A stretch of DNA of 64,000 nt from Duganella levis (lineage in GTDB: Bacteria; Pseudomonadota; Gammaproteobacteria; Burkholderiales; Burkholderiaceae_D): contig NZ_WWCT01000024.1 of NCBI RefSeq assembly GCF_009857605.1, positions 1-64,000 of the forward strand, given 5' to 3'. The notes beneath the pieces are model-generated. The model searched no databases. It was given only the letters and a program-made list of their open reading frames with translations, and had not been told where the DNA came from. Shown piece after piece: positions 52,852 to 61,650 of this stretch (position 1 is the stretch's first letter; every line of letters begins with the position of its first letter). Both the position numbers and the translations under genes were made by a program.

Positions 52852-53249
52852 TCGTGGTGGATTCCAACGTGATCGCCTATCTCTTCTTGAGCGGCGAACA
52901 CACGGCGGCGGCAGAACGTTTGCTTGCCGAGGAACCGGATTGGGCTGCGCCAGTTTTGTGGCGTAGTGAGTTCCGCAATATCCTTGCGGGCCATATGCGG
53001 CTTCGGTCCTTGCCGTATGACCAAGCGCGCCAGATGCAGTATGCCGCTGAAACGCTTCTTGCCGGATCAGAGTTTGAACTAGAGTCTGCCTCAGTGCTGA
53101 CTCTGGTCCGTGATAGCAGTTGCACAGCCTACGATTGCGAATTTGTAGCACTAGCCATAATGCTCGGCACCAAGCTAGTCACCATGGACCAAAAACTCTT
53201 GCGCGCTTTTCCCAAGACTATTATTTCGCTTTCTTCTTGGTCCGACTAG
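52848..53249 (+). CDS. PIN-domain toxin (VapC/FitB type)
   Basis: 133 residues. All four acidic PIN residues are present: Asp5 in VVDSNVIAY, Glu41 in WRSEFRNIL, Asp96 in TAYDCEFVAL and Asp114 in VTMDQKLL. PIN toxins are Mg-dependent ribonucleases, often cutting tRNA; the target here is unknown. Coupled to the antitoxin gene by a 4-bp overlap. The local base composition is lower in GC than the core genes, which fits a mobile module. Confidence 0.9.
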   Translation: MIVVDSNVIAYLFLSGEHTAAAERLLAEEPDWAAPVLWRSEFRNILAGHMRLRSLPYDQARQMQYAAETLLAGSEFELESASVLTLVRDSSCTAYDCEFVALAIMLGTKLVTMDQKLLRAFPKTIISLSSWSD

Positions 53250-53315
53250 CACTTCTATATCTTCCCAGCAGAGTTACGGCTTTCAAATATTTTTTGGGGC
53301 TTCCTGATGAGGAGG

Positions 53316-53753
53316 CTACGGACTAATGACAAGAGAAGTAAGTACCTCGCGGACAAGTTCTGGAATCGGCACCGAGCGGTTGCTGGCGCGTTCGACGTAG
53401 ACGTGGACGAAGTGGCCGGCGGCGGCTGGTAGCGGGTCGTTGTTGCGGTACAGCGCGATTTCGTAGCGCACGCTGGAGTTGCCGAGCTTGGCCACGCGAA
53501 TGCCGGCGTGCACCGTGTCCGGGAAGGCAAGCGGCGCAAAGTAGGCGCAGCCGCTGTCCACCACGAAACCCACCACCTCGCCCTTGTGGATATCCAACAC
53601 GCCCGCCTCGATCAGGAACTGGTTCACCGCCGTATCAAAATAAGAATAATAGACAACGTTGTTCACATGGCCATAGATGTCGTTGTCCATCCAGCGGGTA
53701 GGGATGGTGAGGAAGTGGCGGAACTGGTCCCGGCCGGCATCGCGCATCGTCAT
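53316..53753 (-). CDS. Hotdog-fold acyl-CoA thioesterase
   Basis: 145 residues with AGGAG upstream of the ATG. The 4-hydroxybenzoyl-CoA-thioesterase-like motif RWMDNDIYGHVNNVVYYSYF holds the catalytic Asp and the substrate loop. It should hydrolyse acyl-CoA in the cytosol; chain length cannot be told. Single gene, divergent from ychF. Confidence 0.9.
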   Translation of the reverse strand: MTMRDAGRDQFRHFLTIPTRWMDNDIYGHVNNVVYYSYFDTAVNQFLIEAGVLDIHKGEVVGFVVDSGCAYFAPLAFPDTVHAGIRVAKLGNSSVRYEIALYRNNDPLPAAAGHFVHVYVERASNRSVPIPELVREVLTSLVISP

Positions 53754-53768
53754 GCTGTCTCCTGTTTT

Positions 53769-53797
53769 TTGAAGAGTGCGGGCAAGGGAGGTACAAT
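53769..53797 (+). promoter_or_regulatory. Candidate promoter of ychF
   Basis: TTGAAG (53769-53774), 17-bp spacer, TACAAT (53792-53797). The leader of about 105 bases would include a hairpin GCGGCT/AGCCGC (53856-53876). Confidence 0.5.
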
Positions 53798-53909
53798 GGA
53801 CCCTTGAACGCTGTCATCAGCTTAGAAACAGCAAGAATACCCAAAAACGCCCCCTGCGGCTGTTTTCACCAGCCGCTCGCCGGCCATATTGATAATTTAA
53901 AGGTTTTTC

Positions 53910-55001
53910 ATGAGTCTCCAATGCGGCATCGTCGGCTTGCCTAACGTCGGCAAGTCCACCCTGTTCAACGCCCTGACCAAGGCCGGCATCCCGGCTGAAA
54001 ACTATCCGTTCTGCACCATCGAGCCGAACGTCGGCGTGGTCGAAGTGCCGGACCCGCGCATGGCCGCGCTGGCTGACATCGTCAAGCCGGAACGCATGGT
54101 CAACGCCATCGTTGAATTCGTCGACATCGCCGGCCTGGTGGCGGGCGCGTCGCAAGGCGAGGGCCTGGGCAACCAGTTCCTGTCGCACATCCGCGAAACC
54201 GACGCCATCGTCAACGTGGTGCGCTGCTTCGAAGACGACAATGTGATCCACGTGGCCGGCAAGGTCAGCCCGCTGGACGACATCGAAGTGATCCAGACCG
54301 AGCTGGCGCTGGCCGACCTGGGCACGGTAGAAAAAGCCATCCACCGCGAAAACAAGAAAGCCCGTTCGGGCGACAAGGATGCCGCCAAGCTGCTGGCCAT
54401 CATGGAACGCATCGTGCCGCACCTGAACGAAGCCAAGCCAGTGCGCGCCATGGGCCTGGACGCCGACGAGCTGGCCCTGATCAAGCCGCTGTGCCTGATC
54501 ACCGCCAAGCCGGCCATGTACGTGGCCAACGTGTCCGACACCGGCTTCACCAACAACCCGCTGCTGGACCAGCTGACCGCCTACGCTGCCACCCAGAACG
54601 CACCGATCGTCGCCATCTGCGCGTCGATTGAAGCAGAGATCGCCGACCTGGACGACGCCGACAAGAGCGCCTTCCTGGCCGACATGGGTATGCAGGAGCC
54701 TGGCCTGGACCGTCTGATCCGCGCCGCCTACAAGCTGCTGGGCCTGCAAACCTACTTCACCGCCGGTGTGAAGGAAGTGCGCGCCTGGACCATCCACGTG
54801 GGCGACACCGCGCCACAAGCAGCCGGCGTGATCCACACCGATTTCGAACGCGGCTTCATCCGCGCGCAAACCATCGCCTACGACGACTACATCCAGTACA
54901 AGGGTGAGGGCGGCGCCAAGGAAGCCGGCAAGATGCGCGCCGAAGGCAAGGAATATGTAGTAAAAGATGGCGACGTGCTGAACTTCCTGTTCAACGTCTG
55001 A
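53910..55001 (+). CDS. ychF: Redox-responsive ATPase YchF (OLA1 family)
   Basis: 363 residues. P-loop GLPNVGKSTLFNALTKAG, G3 VDIAGLVAGASQGEGLGN, and the C-terminal TGS domain (RAWTIHVGDTAPQAAGVIH). YchF prefers ATP and associates with ribosomes. Ribosome site AAAGG before the ATG. Often next to pth in proteobacteria, here separated from it. A terminator follows. Confidence 0.97.
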   Translation: MSLQCGIVGLPNVGKSTLFNALTKAGIPAENYPFCTIEPNVGVVEVPDPRMAALADIVKPERMVNAIVEFVDIAGLVAGASQGEGLGNQFLSHIRETDAIVNVVRCFEDDNVIHVAGKVSPLDDIEVIQTELALADLGTVEKAIHRENKKARSGDKDAAKLLAIMERIVPHLNEAKPVRAMGLDADELALIKPLCLITAKPAMYVANVSDTGFTNNPLLDQLTAYAATQNAPIVAICASIEAEIADLDDADKSAFLADMGMQEPGLDRLIRAAYKLLGLQTYFTAGVKEVRAWTIHVGDTAPQAAGVIHTDFERGFIRAQTIAYDDYIQYKGEGGAKEAGKMRAEGKEYVVKDGDVLNFLFNV

Positions 55002-55016
55002 TTCAGATCAGAACCT

Positions 55017-55047
55017 AAAACGAGCCGGTGTTTCACCGGCTCGTTTT
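55017..55047 (+). terminator. Rho-independent terminator after ychF
   Basis: AAAACGAGCCGGTG pairs with CACCGGCTCGTTTT around loop TTT. Confidence 0.92.
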
Positions 55048-55134
55048 CTTTATAGGGACGTTGATGTAGCTCAGGTAGTTGGGCGGCTTTTATCTGCCAA
55101 AATATGGTTATTTCAACCTTGCGGAAGTGACGAT

Positions 55135-55755
55135 ATGTCTCGCATCGACCTGAACGTGCCGTTTTCCGAAAAAGACGAAGCTAAGCTGCTGGGCGCTCGC
55201 TGGGATGCGCGCAGCAAAGTGTGGTTCGTCCCCGATGGTACAGATCCCAGGCTTTTTCAGCGTTGGCTGCCATTAGAGCAAGACATCGGCATTCGGTCCG
55301 ACAGCTATTTCCTTGCCCAGACGGTCGCTATGTGCTGGAAGTGCCACGAGCTGACCAGTTTGTTCAGTTTCATTCTGCCGCCCGGTCACGAAACACTTGA
55401 AATTAATGAGGACAGCGATGACGGCGACTATTGGTTCCGTCACAGCGATCCTGCCACCGTGTCGTATGTCACGGATTTGCCTCCTCATGTGGTCACTCAG
55501 CTGAAAGCTGTTGCGCCATATTACCGTCTGGATTTCAGCAAGACCACCGGCAGCTCGTATTGGATGAATCATTGCGAGCAGTGCGGCATGAAGCAAGGCG
55601 ACTTTGAAATGCACTGCGAACCGGGCGGCGCTTTCTTCCCGATGGATCAGCACGCGGCTGACCGGATTGTTTTATATTCTTATCGCGAGTCGTTTGGCTG
55701 CAATGGCAGTGCGTCGTGGGGCGACCACTTGAGTTTTCGCATGCGAGTTGCTTGA
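55135..55755 (+). CDS. DUF5710-type protein with two CxxC pairs
   Basis: 206 residues. The first 45 (IDLNVPFSEKDEAKLLGARW, then DARSKVWFV) are a DUF5710 module, a small domain often joined to DNA-processing proteins. Then come two CxxC pairs, CWKC at 67-70 and CEQC at 147-150, likely one zinc site, and no recognised catalytic motif. The ribosome site is GGAAG. The end overlaps the upstream open part of the NYN frame but not its real start. Function unknown. Confidence 0.65.
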   Translation: MSRIDLNVPFSEKDEAKLLGARWDARSKVWFVPDGTDPRLFQRWLPLEQDIGIRSDSYFLAQTVAMCWKCHELTSLFSFILPPGHETLEINEDSDDGDYWFRHSDPATVSYVTDLPPHVVTQLKAVAPYYRLDFSKTTGSSYWMNHCEQCGMKQGDFEMHCEPGGAFFPMDQHAADRIVLYSYRESFGCNGSASWGDHLSFRMRVA

Positions 55756-55789
55756 TACGGTTGTTCGAGGTGTACGGTCGGTTGTTGGG

Positions 55790-55795
55790 TATAAT
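55790..55795 (+). promoter_or_regulatory. Candidate -10 element of the NYN gene
   Basis: TATAAT lies 64 bp before the ATG at 55859. I see no good -35 at the right distance. The leader carries CCTCCTTA at 55836-55843, identical to the 3' end of 16S rRNA, and no Shine-Dalgarno. Confidence 0.4.
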
Positions 55796-55858
55796 CCCCG
55801 GATTGCTTGCGTTTGCCTTCCCGCACCGCCTTACTCCTCCTTAGAAAAAACAATCTTC

Positions 55859-57472
55859 ATGGCATCCTCCAACGAAAACGTCAGCATGGCGCTGTTCTGC
55901 GATTTTGAGAACGTGGCGCTCGGCGTGCGCGACGCTAACTACGACAAGTTCGATATCAAGCCGGTGCTGGAGCGCTTGCTGCTCAAAGGCAGCATCGTGG
56001 TCAAGAAAGCTTATTGCGACTGGGACCGTTACAAGGGCTTCAAGGCGCCGATGCACGAAGCGAACTTCGAGCTGATCGAGATCCCGCACGTGCGCCAGTC
56101 CGGCAAGAATTCGGCCGACATCCGCATGGTGGTTGATGCGCTGGACTTGTGCTACACCAAGTCGCACGTCGACACCTTCGTCATCATTTCCGGCGATTCC
56201 GATTTTTCGCCGCTGGTGTCCAAGCTGCGCGAGAACGCCAAGAAGGTGATCGGCGTCGGCGTCAAGCAATCGACGTCGGACCTGCTGGTGGCCAACTGCG
56301 ATGAGTTCATCTTCTACGACGACCTGGTGCGCGAGAGCCGCCGCGCCAAGCGCGAAAGCAGCGGCGCGACCGACAGCAAGCCGCAAGTCAAGCGCACGCC
56401 GGAAGAAGAACGTTCGCGCCGCGAGGAGATGGACAAGCGCCGCAACCAGGCGGTGGAAATCGCCGTCAACACCTTCGAGGCGCTGGTGCTGGAGCGTGGC
56501 GACAGCGGCAAGATCTGGGCGTCCGTGCTGAAGGAGGCGATCAAGCGCCGCAAGCCGGATTTCAGCGAGTCGTATTACGGTTTCCGCACCTTCGGCAACC
56601 TGATCGAGGAATGCAAGGCGCGCGGTTATCTGGAGTTTGGCCGTGATGAGAAATCCGGTGCGTATGTGTATCGCGCCAACGGCGGCTCGCAGCCAACCGG
56701 CGAGTCGGTGGCATCGGAAGAGGGCACGACGCCAGCCGCCGCGCCAGTCAACGACGGCGGCCAGGAATCGCGTCGCAGCCGCAATCGCGGCCGTACTGCG
56801 GCGGAGCGCTTTGCCGAACGTCAGGCCCAGCGCCAGACCCAGCAGCCGCGTCACAACAATGCGCAGTCGCCAGTCGATGGCGAGGCGATCGTGATTGCCG
56901 CACCGGAAGTGGTGGAGCAGGCCGAGATCACGCCAGTGGTGCTGGAAGCTGCCGTTGAGCTGCCGGTGGCCGACACTTCCGTGCCGAAAAAACGGAATGG
57001 CGCCAAGCCGCCAGCCCGCAAGGTGAAGAACGCCGCCAAAAAAGGCAAGGGCGATACCGACGGTGACAACGTTGTGGATGCGGTGCAAGAAGCTGCGCCA
57101 TCGCCAGAGGCCGCACCAGCGACGCCGGAGCCAACGCCAGCACCGGTTGACGCCGAGCCGTCGCAGCGTCCAGCAGGCCAGCGCAACCAGGGTCGACAGA
57201 ATCAGCGCAAGCCTAACCAAGGCAAGCAAAACGCCGCCAAGCCGAAGGCTGCCGCGTCGGTTGCCGTTGCTGAAGTGCCGGCGAGCGCGCCTGTCGCTGC
57301 GCCAGCACCAACGCCGGCACCTGCGCCAGCTGAAGCCGCCAGCGAGGCCGCCGCCAAGCCGGCCAAAGCCAAGCCGAAGGCCAAGACAGCCGCCAAACCG
57401 GCAGCGGCCCGCAAGCCGGCTGCGCCACGCGCACCGCGTCCGCCGAAAGCGGCGCCTGCCAGCGAGGAGTAA
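55859..57472 (+). CDS. NYN-domain and OST-HTH/LOTUS protein with low-complexity tail
   Basis: 537 residues from the ATG at 55859. Residues 10-157 are a NYN (PIN-like) domain with acidic residues Asp15 (CDFEN), Asp87 (NSADIRMVVDALD) and Asp113/Asp115 (SGDSDFSPLV), as in active nucleases. Residues 195-272 form an OST-HTH/LOTUS RNA-binding domain (FEALVLERGDSGKIWASVLK to YGFRTFGNLIEE). From 275 to the end the chain is Ala/Pro/Lys/Gln-rich and probably unfolded, with basic AAKPKAK-type repeats like histone H1. RNA cleavage or RNA binding is likely; targets unknown. The tail may vary between strains. Confidence 0.85.
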   Translation: MASSNENVSMALFCDFENVALGVRDANYDKFDIKPVLERLLLKGSIVVKKAYCDWDRYKGFKAPMHEANFELIEIPHVRQSGKNSADIRMVVDALDLCYTKSHVDTFVIISGDSDFSPLVSKLRENAKKVIGVGVKQSTSDLLVANCDEFIFYDDLVRESRRAKRESSGATDSKPQVKRTPEEERSRREEMDKRRNQAVEIAVNTFEALVLERGDSGKIWASVLKEAIKRRKPDFSESYYGFRTFGNLIEECKARGYLEFGRDEKSGAYVYRANGGSQPTGESVASEEGTTPAAAPVNDGGQESRRSRNRGRTAAERFAERQAQRQTQQPRHNNAQSPVDGEAIVIAAPEVVEQAEITPVVLEAAVELPVADTSVPKKRNGAKPPARKVKNAAKKGKGDTDGDNVVDAVQEAAPSPEAAPATPEPTPAPVDAEPSQRPAGQRNQGRQNQRKPNQGKQNAAKPKAAASVAVAEVPASAPVAAPAPTPAPAPAEAASEAAAKPAKAKPKAKTAAKPAAARKPAAPRAPRPPKAAPASEE

Positions 57473-57476
57473 GCCG

Positions 57477-58328
57477 ATGCCGACGTTGTCCGCCATCACG
57501 CTGTACCCGATCAAATCCTGCGCCGGCGTATCGTTGCAGGAAGTGACGTTGACCAGCCTCGGTCTGATGACCGAGCAGATCTACGATCGTGAATGGATGG
57601 TGGTGGACAGCAACGGCGCCTGCCTGACCCAGCGCGAATATCCGCGCATGGCGCTGATTACGCCAACCATCAAGGCCACCACGCTGGAGCTACGCGCGCC
57701 CGGCATGCTGCGGCTGGAAATCCCGCTCGGCCTGCCGGACCCGGCCAGCGCACCGTCGCTGACCACGCAGATCTGGGACGACACCGTGCTGGCCTACGAC
57801 TGCGACGCGCTGACCGCCGAATGGTTCACCAAGGCGATCGGCGTGCCGTGCCGGCTGGTGCGCTTCCACGCCAACGCCGAACGCGCGGTCAGCACCAAGT
57901 GGACCAACGGCGTGCAGACCAGCACCATGTTCTCCGACGGCTATCCGATCCTGGTGGCCGGCTCGGCCTCGCTGGACGACCTGAACCAGAAACTGGTGGC
58001 GGCCGGCCGCAGCGCGCTGCCGATGAACCGCTTCCGTCCCAACCTGGTCATCGACGGCATCGACGCCTTCGAGGAAGACTACGCTGATAGCTACCAGCTG
58101 GGCGAGGTGGTGCTCAAACCGGTCAAGCCGTGCCCGCGCTGCCCGATGCCGTCGGTCGACCAGGCCACCGGCGAGTTCGGTCCCGATCCGATGGACATCA
58201 TGCAAAGCTACCGCGCCAAGCCGGAACTGGAAGGTGCACTGTGCTTCGGCATGAACGCCATTTTGATTGCCGGAGAGGATCAACTTGTGCGAGTAGGACA
58301 AGAAATTGAAGTTCCATTGGCGTTTTGA
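57477..58328 (+). CDS. MOSC-domain protein (YcbX/mARC-like)
   Basis: 283 residues from the ATG at 57477, 4 bp after the NYN stop. An N-terminal MOSC beta-barrel (LYPIKSCAGVSLQEVTLT) is followed by the MOSC domain with NRFRPNLVIDG and the Cys in KPCPRCPMPSVDQ, which is the Mo-ligand region. mARC/YcbX enzymes reduce N-hydroxylated bases with a molybdenum cofactor. There is no fused ferredoxin domain, so the electron donor must be separate. It shares Moco need with MsrP. Confidence 0.9.
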   Translation: MPTLSAITLYPIKSCAGVSLQEVTLTSLGLMTEQIYDREWMVVDSNGACLTQREYPRMALITPTIKATTLELRAPGMLRLEIPLGLPDPASAPSLTTQIWDDTVLAYDCDALTAEWFTKAIGVPCRLVRFHANAERAVSTKWTNGVQTSTMFSDGYPILVAGSASLDDLNQKLVAAGRSALPMNRFRPNLVIDGIDAFEEDYADSYQLGEVVLKPVKPCPRCPMPSVDQATGEFGPDPMDIMQSYRAKPELEGALCFGMNAILIAGEDQLVRVGQEIEVPLAF

Positions 58329-58395
58329 CACTCTGAGGCATTCCCAAGCGCCGCAACTTGGCGTAAGGTGACGGAGTACGCAAAAAAGGCCATTT

Positions 58396-59565
58396 ATGAC
58401 GCACACCGCAACCGGGAAACTTCCGCCTCAGACAGATCATGCCGCACCGGCCCACGATCTGGCGGCCGAAAACCGGGCTCTGCGCGCCCGCATGGCCTAT
58501 CTGCTGGAACAGGCCGAACGTAACCATTCGATCATGACGCGCCACCAGGCATTTGACCTGGAAATCGTTGGCGCCGGCAATTTCCCCGAACTGGTGGGCA
58601 CCATCTTCCGCGTGCTGCCCGTCATCTCCGAGCTCGACAGCGTGACGCTGACGCTGATCGACGAAGACGCCGACATCCGCACCGTGATGCTGAAGCTGGA
58701 TGTGGTTTTTGAAGATTTCCCCGACCTGATTTTTGTTGAAACACTGGACGAGCTGGGCTTCGACCTGGGCCGCCGCACGGCGTATTCGCCTATCCCCAAG
58801 CCGGTGCTGGGCATGTATGACAAGCTGCGCCATGCGCCGTCGTTCCCCAATGCGCCGGCCGGATTGCAAAGCGTGGCGCAGGTGCCGCTGCTGCGCAACA
58901 AGCGCATCATCGGCAGCCTCAACCTGGGCAGCTGCGATCCGACCCGTTTCACGCCCAGCCTGGGCACCGACTTCATCGAGCACATGGCGTCGATTATCGC
59001 CATCTGCCTGGAAAACGTCATCAGCAATGAGATGCTGAAGTACATCGGGCTGACCGATTCGCTGACCGGCGTCTACAACCGCCGCTATATCGACCGGCGC
59101 CTGCTGGAAGAGATCGCCCGCGCGCGCCGCCAGCAGTATCCGATTTCCTTCATGTACATCGACATCGACCATTTCAAGCGCGTCAACGACACCGTCGGCC
59201 ACGGCGGTGGTGACGAGGTGCTGCGCGAGGTGGCGGGACGCATCAAGAACGAGCTGCGTACGTCGGATGCGCTGGCGCGTTTCGGTGGTGAGGAATTTGT
59301 CGTGCTGCTGATCGACGCCAATCTGGAAAGCGCCGCCTTCGTTGCCGAGCGCATCCGCGCCAGCGTGGCGGGCAGCATGATTACGCTGTCGCCGGAGCTG
59401 CAATTGTCGGTGACGGTGTCGGTCGGGGTGGCCTGCCTTGAAGTGGGCACGGCGGAAGGCGATCCCGAAGCCATCGCCCGCAAGCTGATCGAGCGCGCCG
59501 ATTCGCTGCTGTACGACGCCAAGGAAGGCGGCCGTAACCGCGTGGTCAGCTACCCGGCTGAATGA
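58396..59565 (+). CDS. Diguanylate cyclase with DUF484/GAF-like sensor
   Basis: 389 residues, no membrane helix. A short coiled coil (about 20-45), a DUF484/GAF-like domain (about 50-215, with QVPLLRNKRIIGSLNLGS), then a GGDEF domain with the active GGEEF at about 297-301 and the inhibitory I-site RTSD five residues before it. It should make cyclic di-GMP with product feedback. The input ligand is not known. The stop is flush with that of the opposing antiporter gene. Confidence 0.93.
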   Translation: MTHTATGKLPPQTDHAAPAHDLAAENRALRARMAYLLEQAERNHSIMTRHQAFDLEIVGAGNFPELVGTIFRVLPVISELDSVTLTLIDEDADIRTVMLKLDVVFEDFPDLIFVETLDELGFDLGRRTAYSPIPKPVLGMYDKLRHAPSFPNAPAGLQSVAQVPLLRNKRIIGSLNLGSCDPTRFTPSLGTDFIEHMASIIAICLENVISNEMLKYIGLTDSLTGVYNRRYIDRRLLEEIARARRQQYPISFMYIDIDHFKRVNDTVGHGGGDEVLREVAGRIKNELRTSDALARFGGEEFVVLLIDANLESAAFVAERIRASVAGSMITLSPELQLSVTVSVGVACLEVGTAEGDPEAIARKLIERADSLLYDAKEGGRNRVVSYPAE

Positions 59566-61548
59566 TTAGCGCAACAGGCGCTGCTCGGCGCGGTTGACGG
59601 CGTCGGCGCCGCCGCGCAGCACCACGACGTCACCCGCTTGCAGCACGGTCTCCGGCGATACTTCCAATCCACCTTTGCCGCGCCGGATGCTGGTCACGAC
59701 AGCGCCGCAACTTTCCACATCAACCGATCCCAGCGACCGGCCCACCGCGCCGGCACTGCCGGCCAGCGTGACCGAATGCAGGCGCTCCGGGTCGGTTTCT
59801 TCTTCCACATCCGTCATGCCCGGGAAGTAGCCGCGCAGCGACGCATAGCGCTCCTCGCGCGCGGCTTGCACCCGGTGTACCACGCGCCGCAGCGGCACGC
59901 CCAGCATCACCAGCGCGTGCGATGCCAGCATCAGGCTGCCTTCCATCACCTCCGGCACCACCTCGGCGGCGCCGGCCGCCTTCAGCCGGTCCAGATCGGT
60001 ATCGTCATGCGAACGCACGATGACCGGCAGCGACGGCGTCAGTTCGTTCACCTGATGCAGCACGCGCAGCGCCGAAGCCGTGTCCGCATACGAAATCACC
60101 ACCGCGCTGGCGCGGTAGATACCGGCCGCGACCAGGCTCTCGCGCCGGCCGGCATCGCCGTAGGAAACGTGGGCGCCGGCGCTTTGCGCTTCCTGCACCC
60201 GCTCCGGGTCCATGTCCAGCGCGTGGTAGTCGATTTTTTCTTCCGCTAGCAGTGTCGCCAGGCGCTGGCCGCTGCGGCCGAAACCGCACACGATCACGTG
60301 CTTGTTGGTCGACATCGCCCGGCTGGCGATCTTGGTCAGTTGCAGCGACTGCATCATCCACTCGTTGCTGGAGAACTTCATGACGATCTTGTCGGACTGG
60401 GCGATGAGGAACGGCGCAATCAGCATCGACAGCACCATCGACGCCAGCACCACCTGCACCAGGTACGAGTCCATCAGATGATGATCGGAGGCCAGGTTCA
60501 GCAGCACGAAGCCGAACTCGCCGGCCTGCGCCAGCGCCAGGCCGACCCGCATCGACACGCCGTCCGATGAGCCGAACAGCTTGGCCAGGCCGGCGATCAG
60601 CGCAAACTTCAGCACCACCGGCGCGCACAGCAGCAACAGCACCAGCCACCAGTTTTCCAGCACCATGCGCAGATTGAGCAGCATGCCGATGGTGATGAAG
60701 AACAGTCCCAGCAGCACGTCGCGGAACGGTTTGATGTCTTCTTCCACCTGATGCTTGTATTCGGTTTCGGAAATCAGCATGCCGGCCACGAACGCGCCGA
60801 GCGCCAGCGACAGGCCGGCGCGCTCGGTGATCCAGGCCGCGCTCAAGGTCACCAGCAGCAGGTTCAGCATGAACAGCTCCTGCGAACGGCGCTTGACGAC
60901 GATGGTGAACCAGCCGCGCGTGACCTTGTGGCCGACCACGAACAGCAGGGCCAGCACCACCACTGCCTTCAGGCTGGCCCAGCCCAGTGTTTCGGCCAGC
61001 GCCTCCGGGCGTTCGCCCAGCGACGGAATCAGGATCAGCAGCGGCACCACCGCCAGATCCTGGAACAGCAGGATGCCGATGATCTTGCGACCGTGTTCGC
61101 TTTCCAGTTCCAGCCGCTCGGTCAGCATTTTCGAGACGATGGCGGTGGACGACATGGCCAGCGCGCCACCCAGCGCGAACGAGGCCTGCCAGCTGATGTG
61201 CAGGTGCGGCGGCAGTTGCGTGGCCAGTGTCCAGCCAAAAATCATGGTGGCGACGATGGTCAGCACCACCTGCGCCATGCCCAGCCCGAACACGATGCCG
61301 CGCATAGCCTTCAGTTTGGGGAGGGAGAATTCGAGGCCGATCGAGAACATCAGGAACACCACGCCGAACTCGGCCAGGCCGTGGGTGGTTTCGCTTTGCT
61401 CGGCCAGCCCCAGCGCGTGGGGGCCGATCAGGATGCCGACCGTCAGGTAGCCGAGCATCGGCGGCAGGTGCATCATGCGGAAAGCCACCACGCCCAGCAC
61501 GGCACTTCCCAAAAGCAACAATGTTAATTCGAGGGGTGAAAACGTCAT
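59566..61548 (-). CDS. CPA2-family cation:proton antiporter (KefB/KefC type)
   Basis: 660 residues. About twelve membrane helices (1-390) of the Na/H-exchanger fold, then a cytosolic TrkA-N (RCK) domain with GFGRSG at about 422-427 for nucleotide binding, and a TrkA-C domain at the end (LEVSPETVLQAGDVVVLRGG). It moves K+ or Na+ against H+. Whether it is glutathione gated like KefB/C cannot be told; no kefF/kefG partner is near. Divergent from kdsD. Confidence 0.93.
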   Translation of the reverse strand: MTFSPLELTLLLLGSAVLGVVAFRMMHLPPMLGYLTVGILIGPHALGLAEQSETTHGLAEFGVVFLMFSIGLEFSLPKLKAMRGIVFGLGMAQVVLTIVATMIFGWTLATQLPPHLHISWQASFALGGALAMSSTAIVSKMLTERLELESEHGRKIIGILLFQDLAVVPLLILIPSLGERPEALAETLGWASLKAVVVLALLFVVGHKVTRGWFTIVVKRRSQELFMLNLLLVTLSAAWITERAGLSLALGAFVAGMLISETEYKHQVEEDIKPFRDVLLGLFFITIGMLLNLRMVLENWWLVLLLLCAPVVLKFALIAGLAKLFGSSDGVSMRVGLALAQAGEFGFVLLNLASDHHLMDSYLVQVVLASMVLSMLIAPFLIAQSDKIVMKFSSNEWMMQSLQLTKIASRAMSTNKHVIVCGFGRSGQRLATLLAEEKIDYHALDMDPERVQEAQSAGAHVSYGDAGRRESLVAAGIYRASAVVISYADTASALRVLHQVNELTPSLPVIVRSHDDTDLDRLKAAGAAEVVPEVMEGSLMLASHALVMLGVPLRRVVHRVQAAREERYASLRGYFPGMTDVEEETDPERLHSVTLAGSAGAVGRSLGSVDVESCGAVVTSIRRGKGGLEVSPETVLQAGDVVVLRGGADAVNRAEQRLLR

Positions 61549-61650
61549 TTCAACATAGCCAGTAAATAAAGTTCGTTGTTTGCAGTGTGCTTTGCGCGTT
61601 ATGTTGTGACTGGCAAGTTTTTTGCTTTCTCAATTCGGCTATACTTGGGC

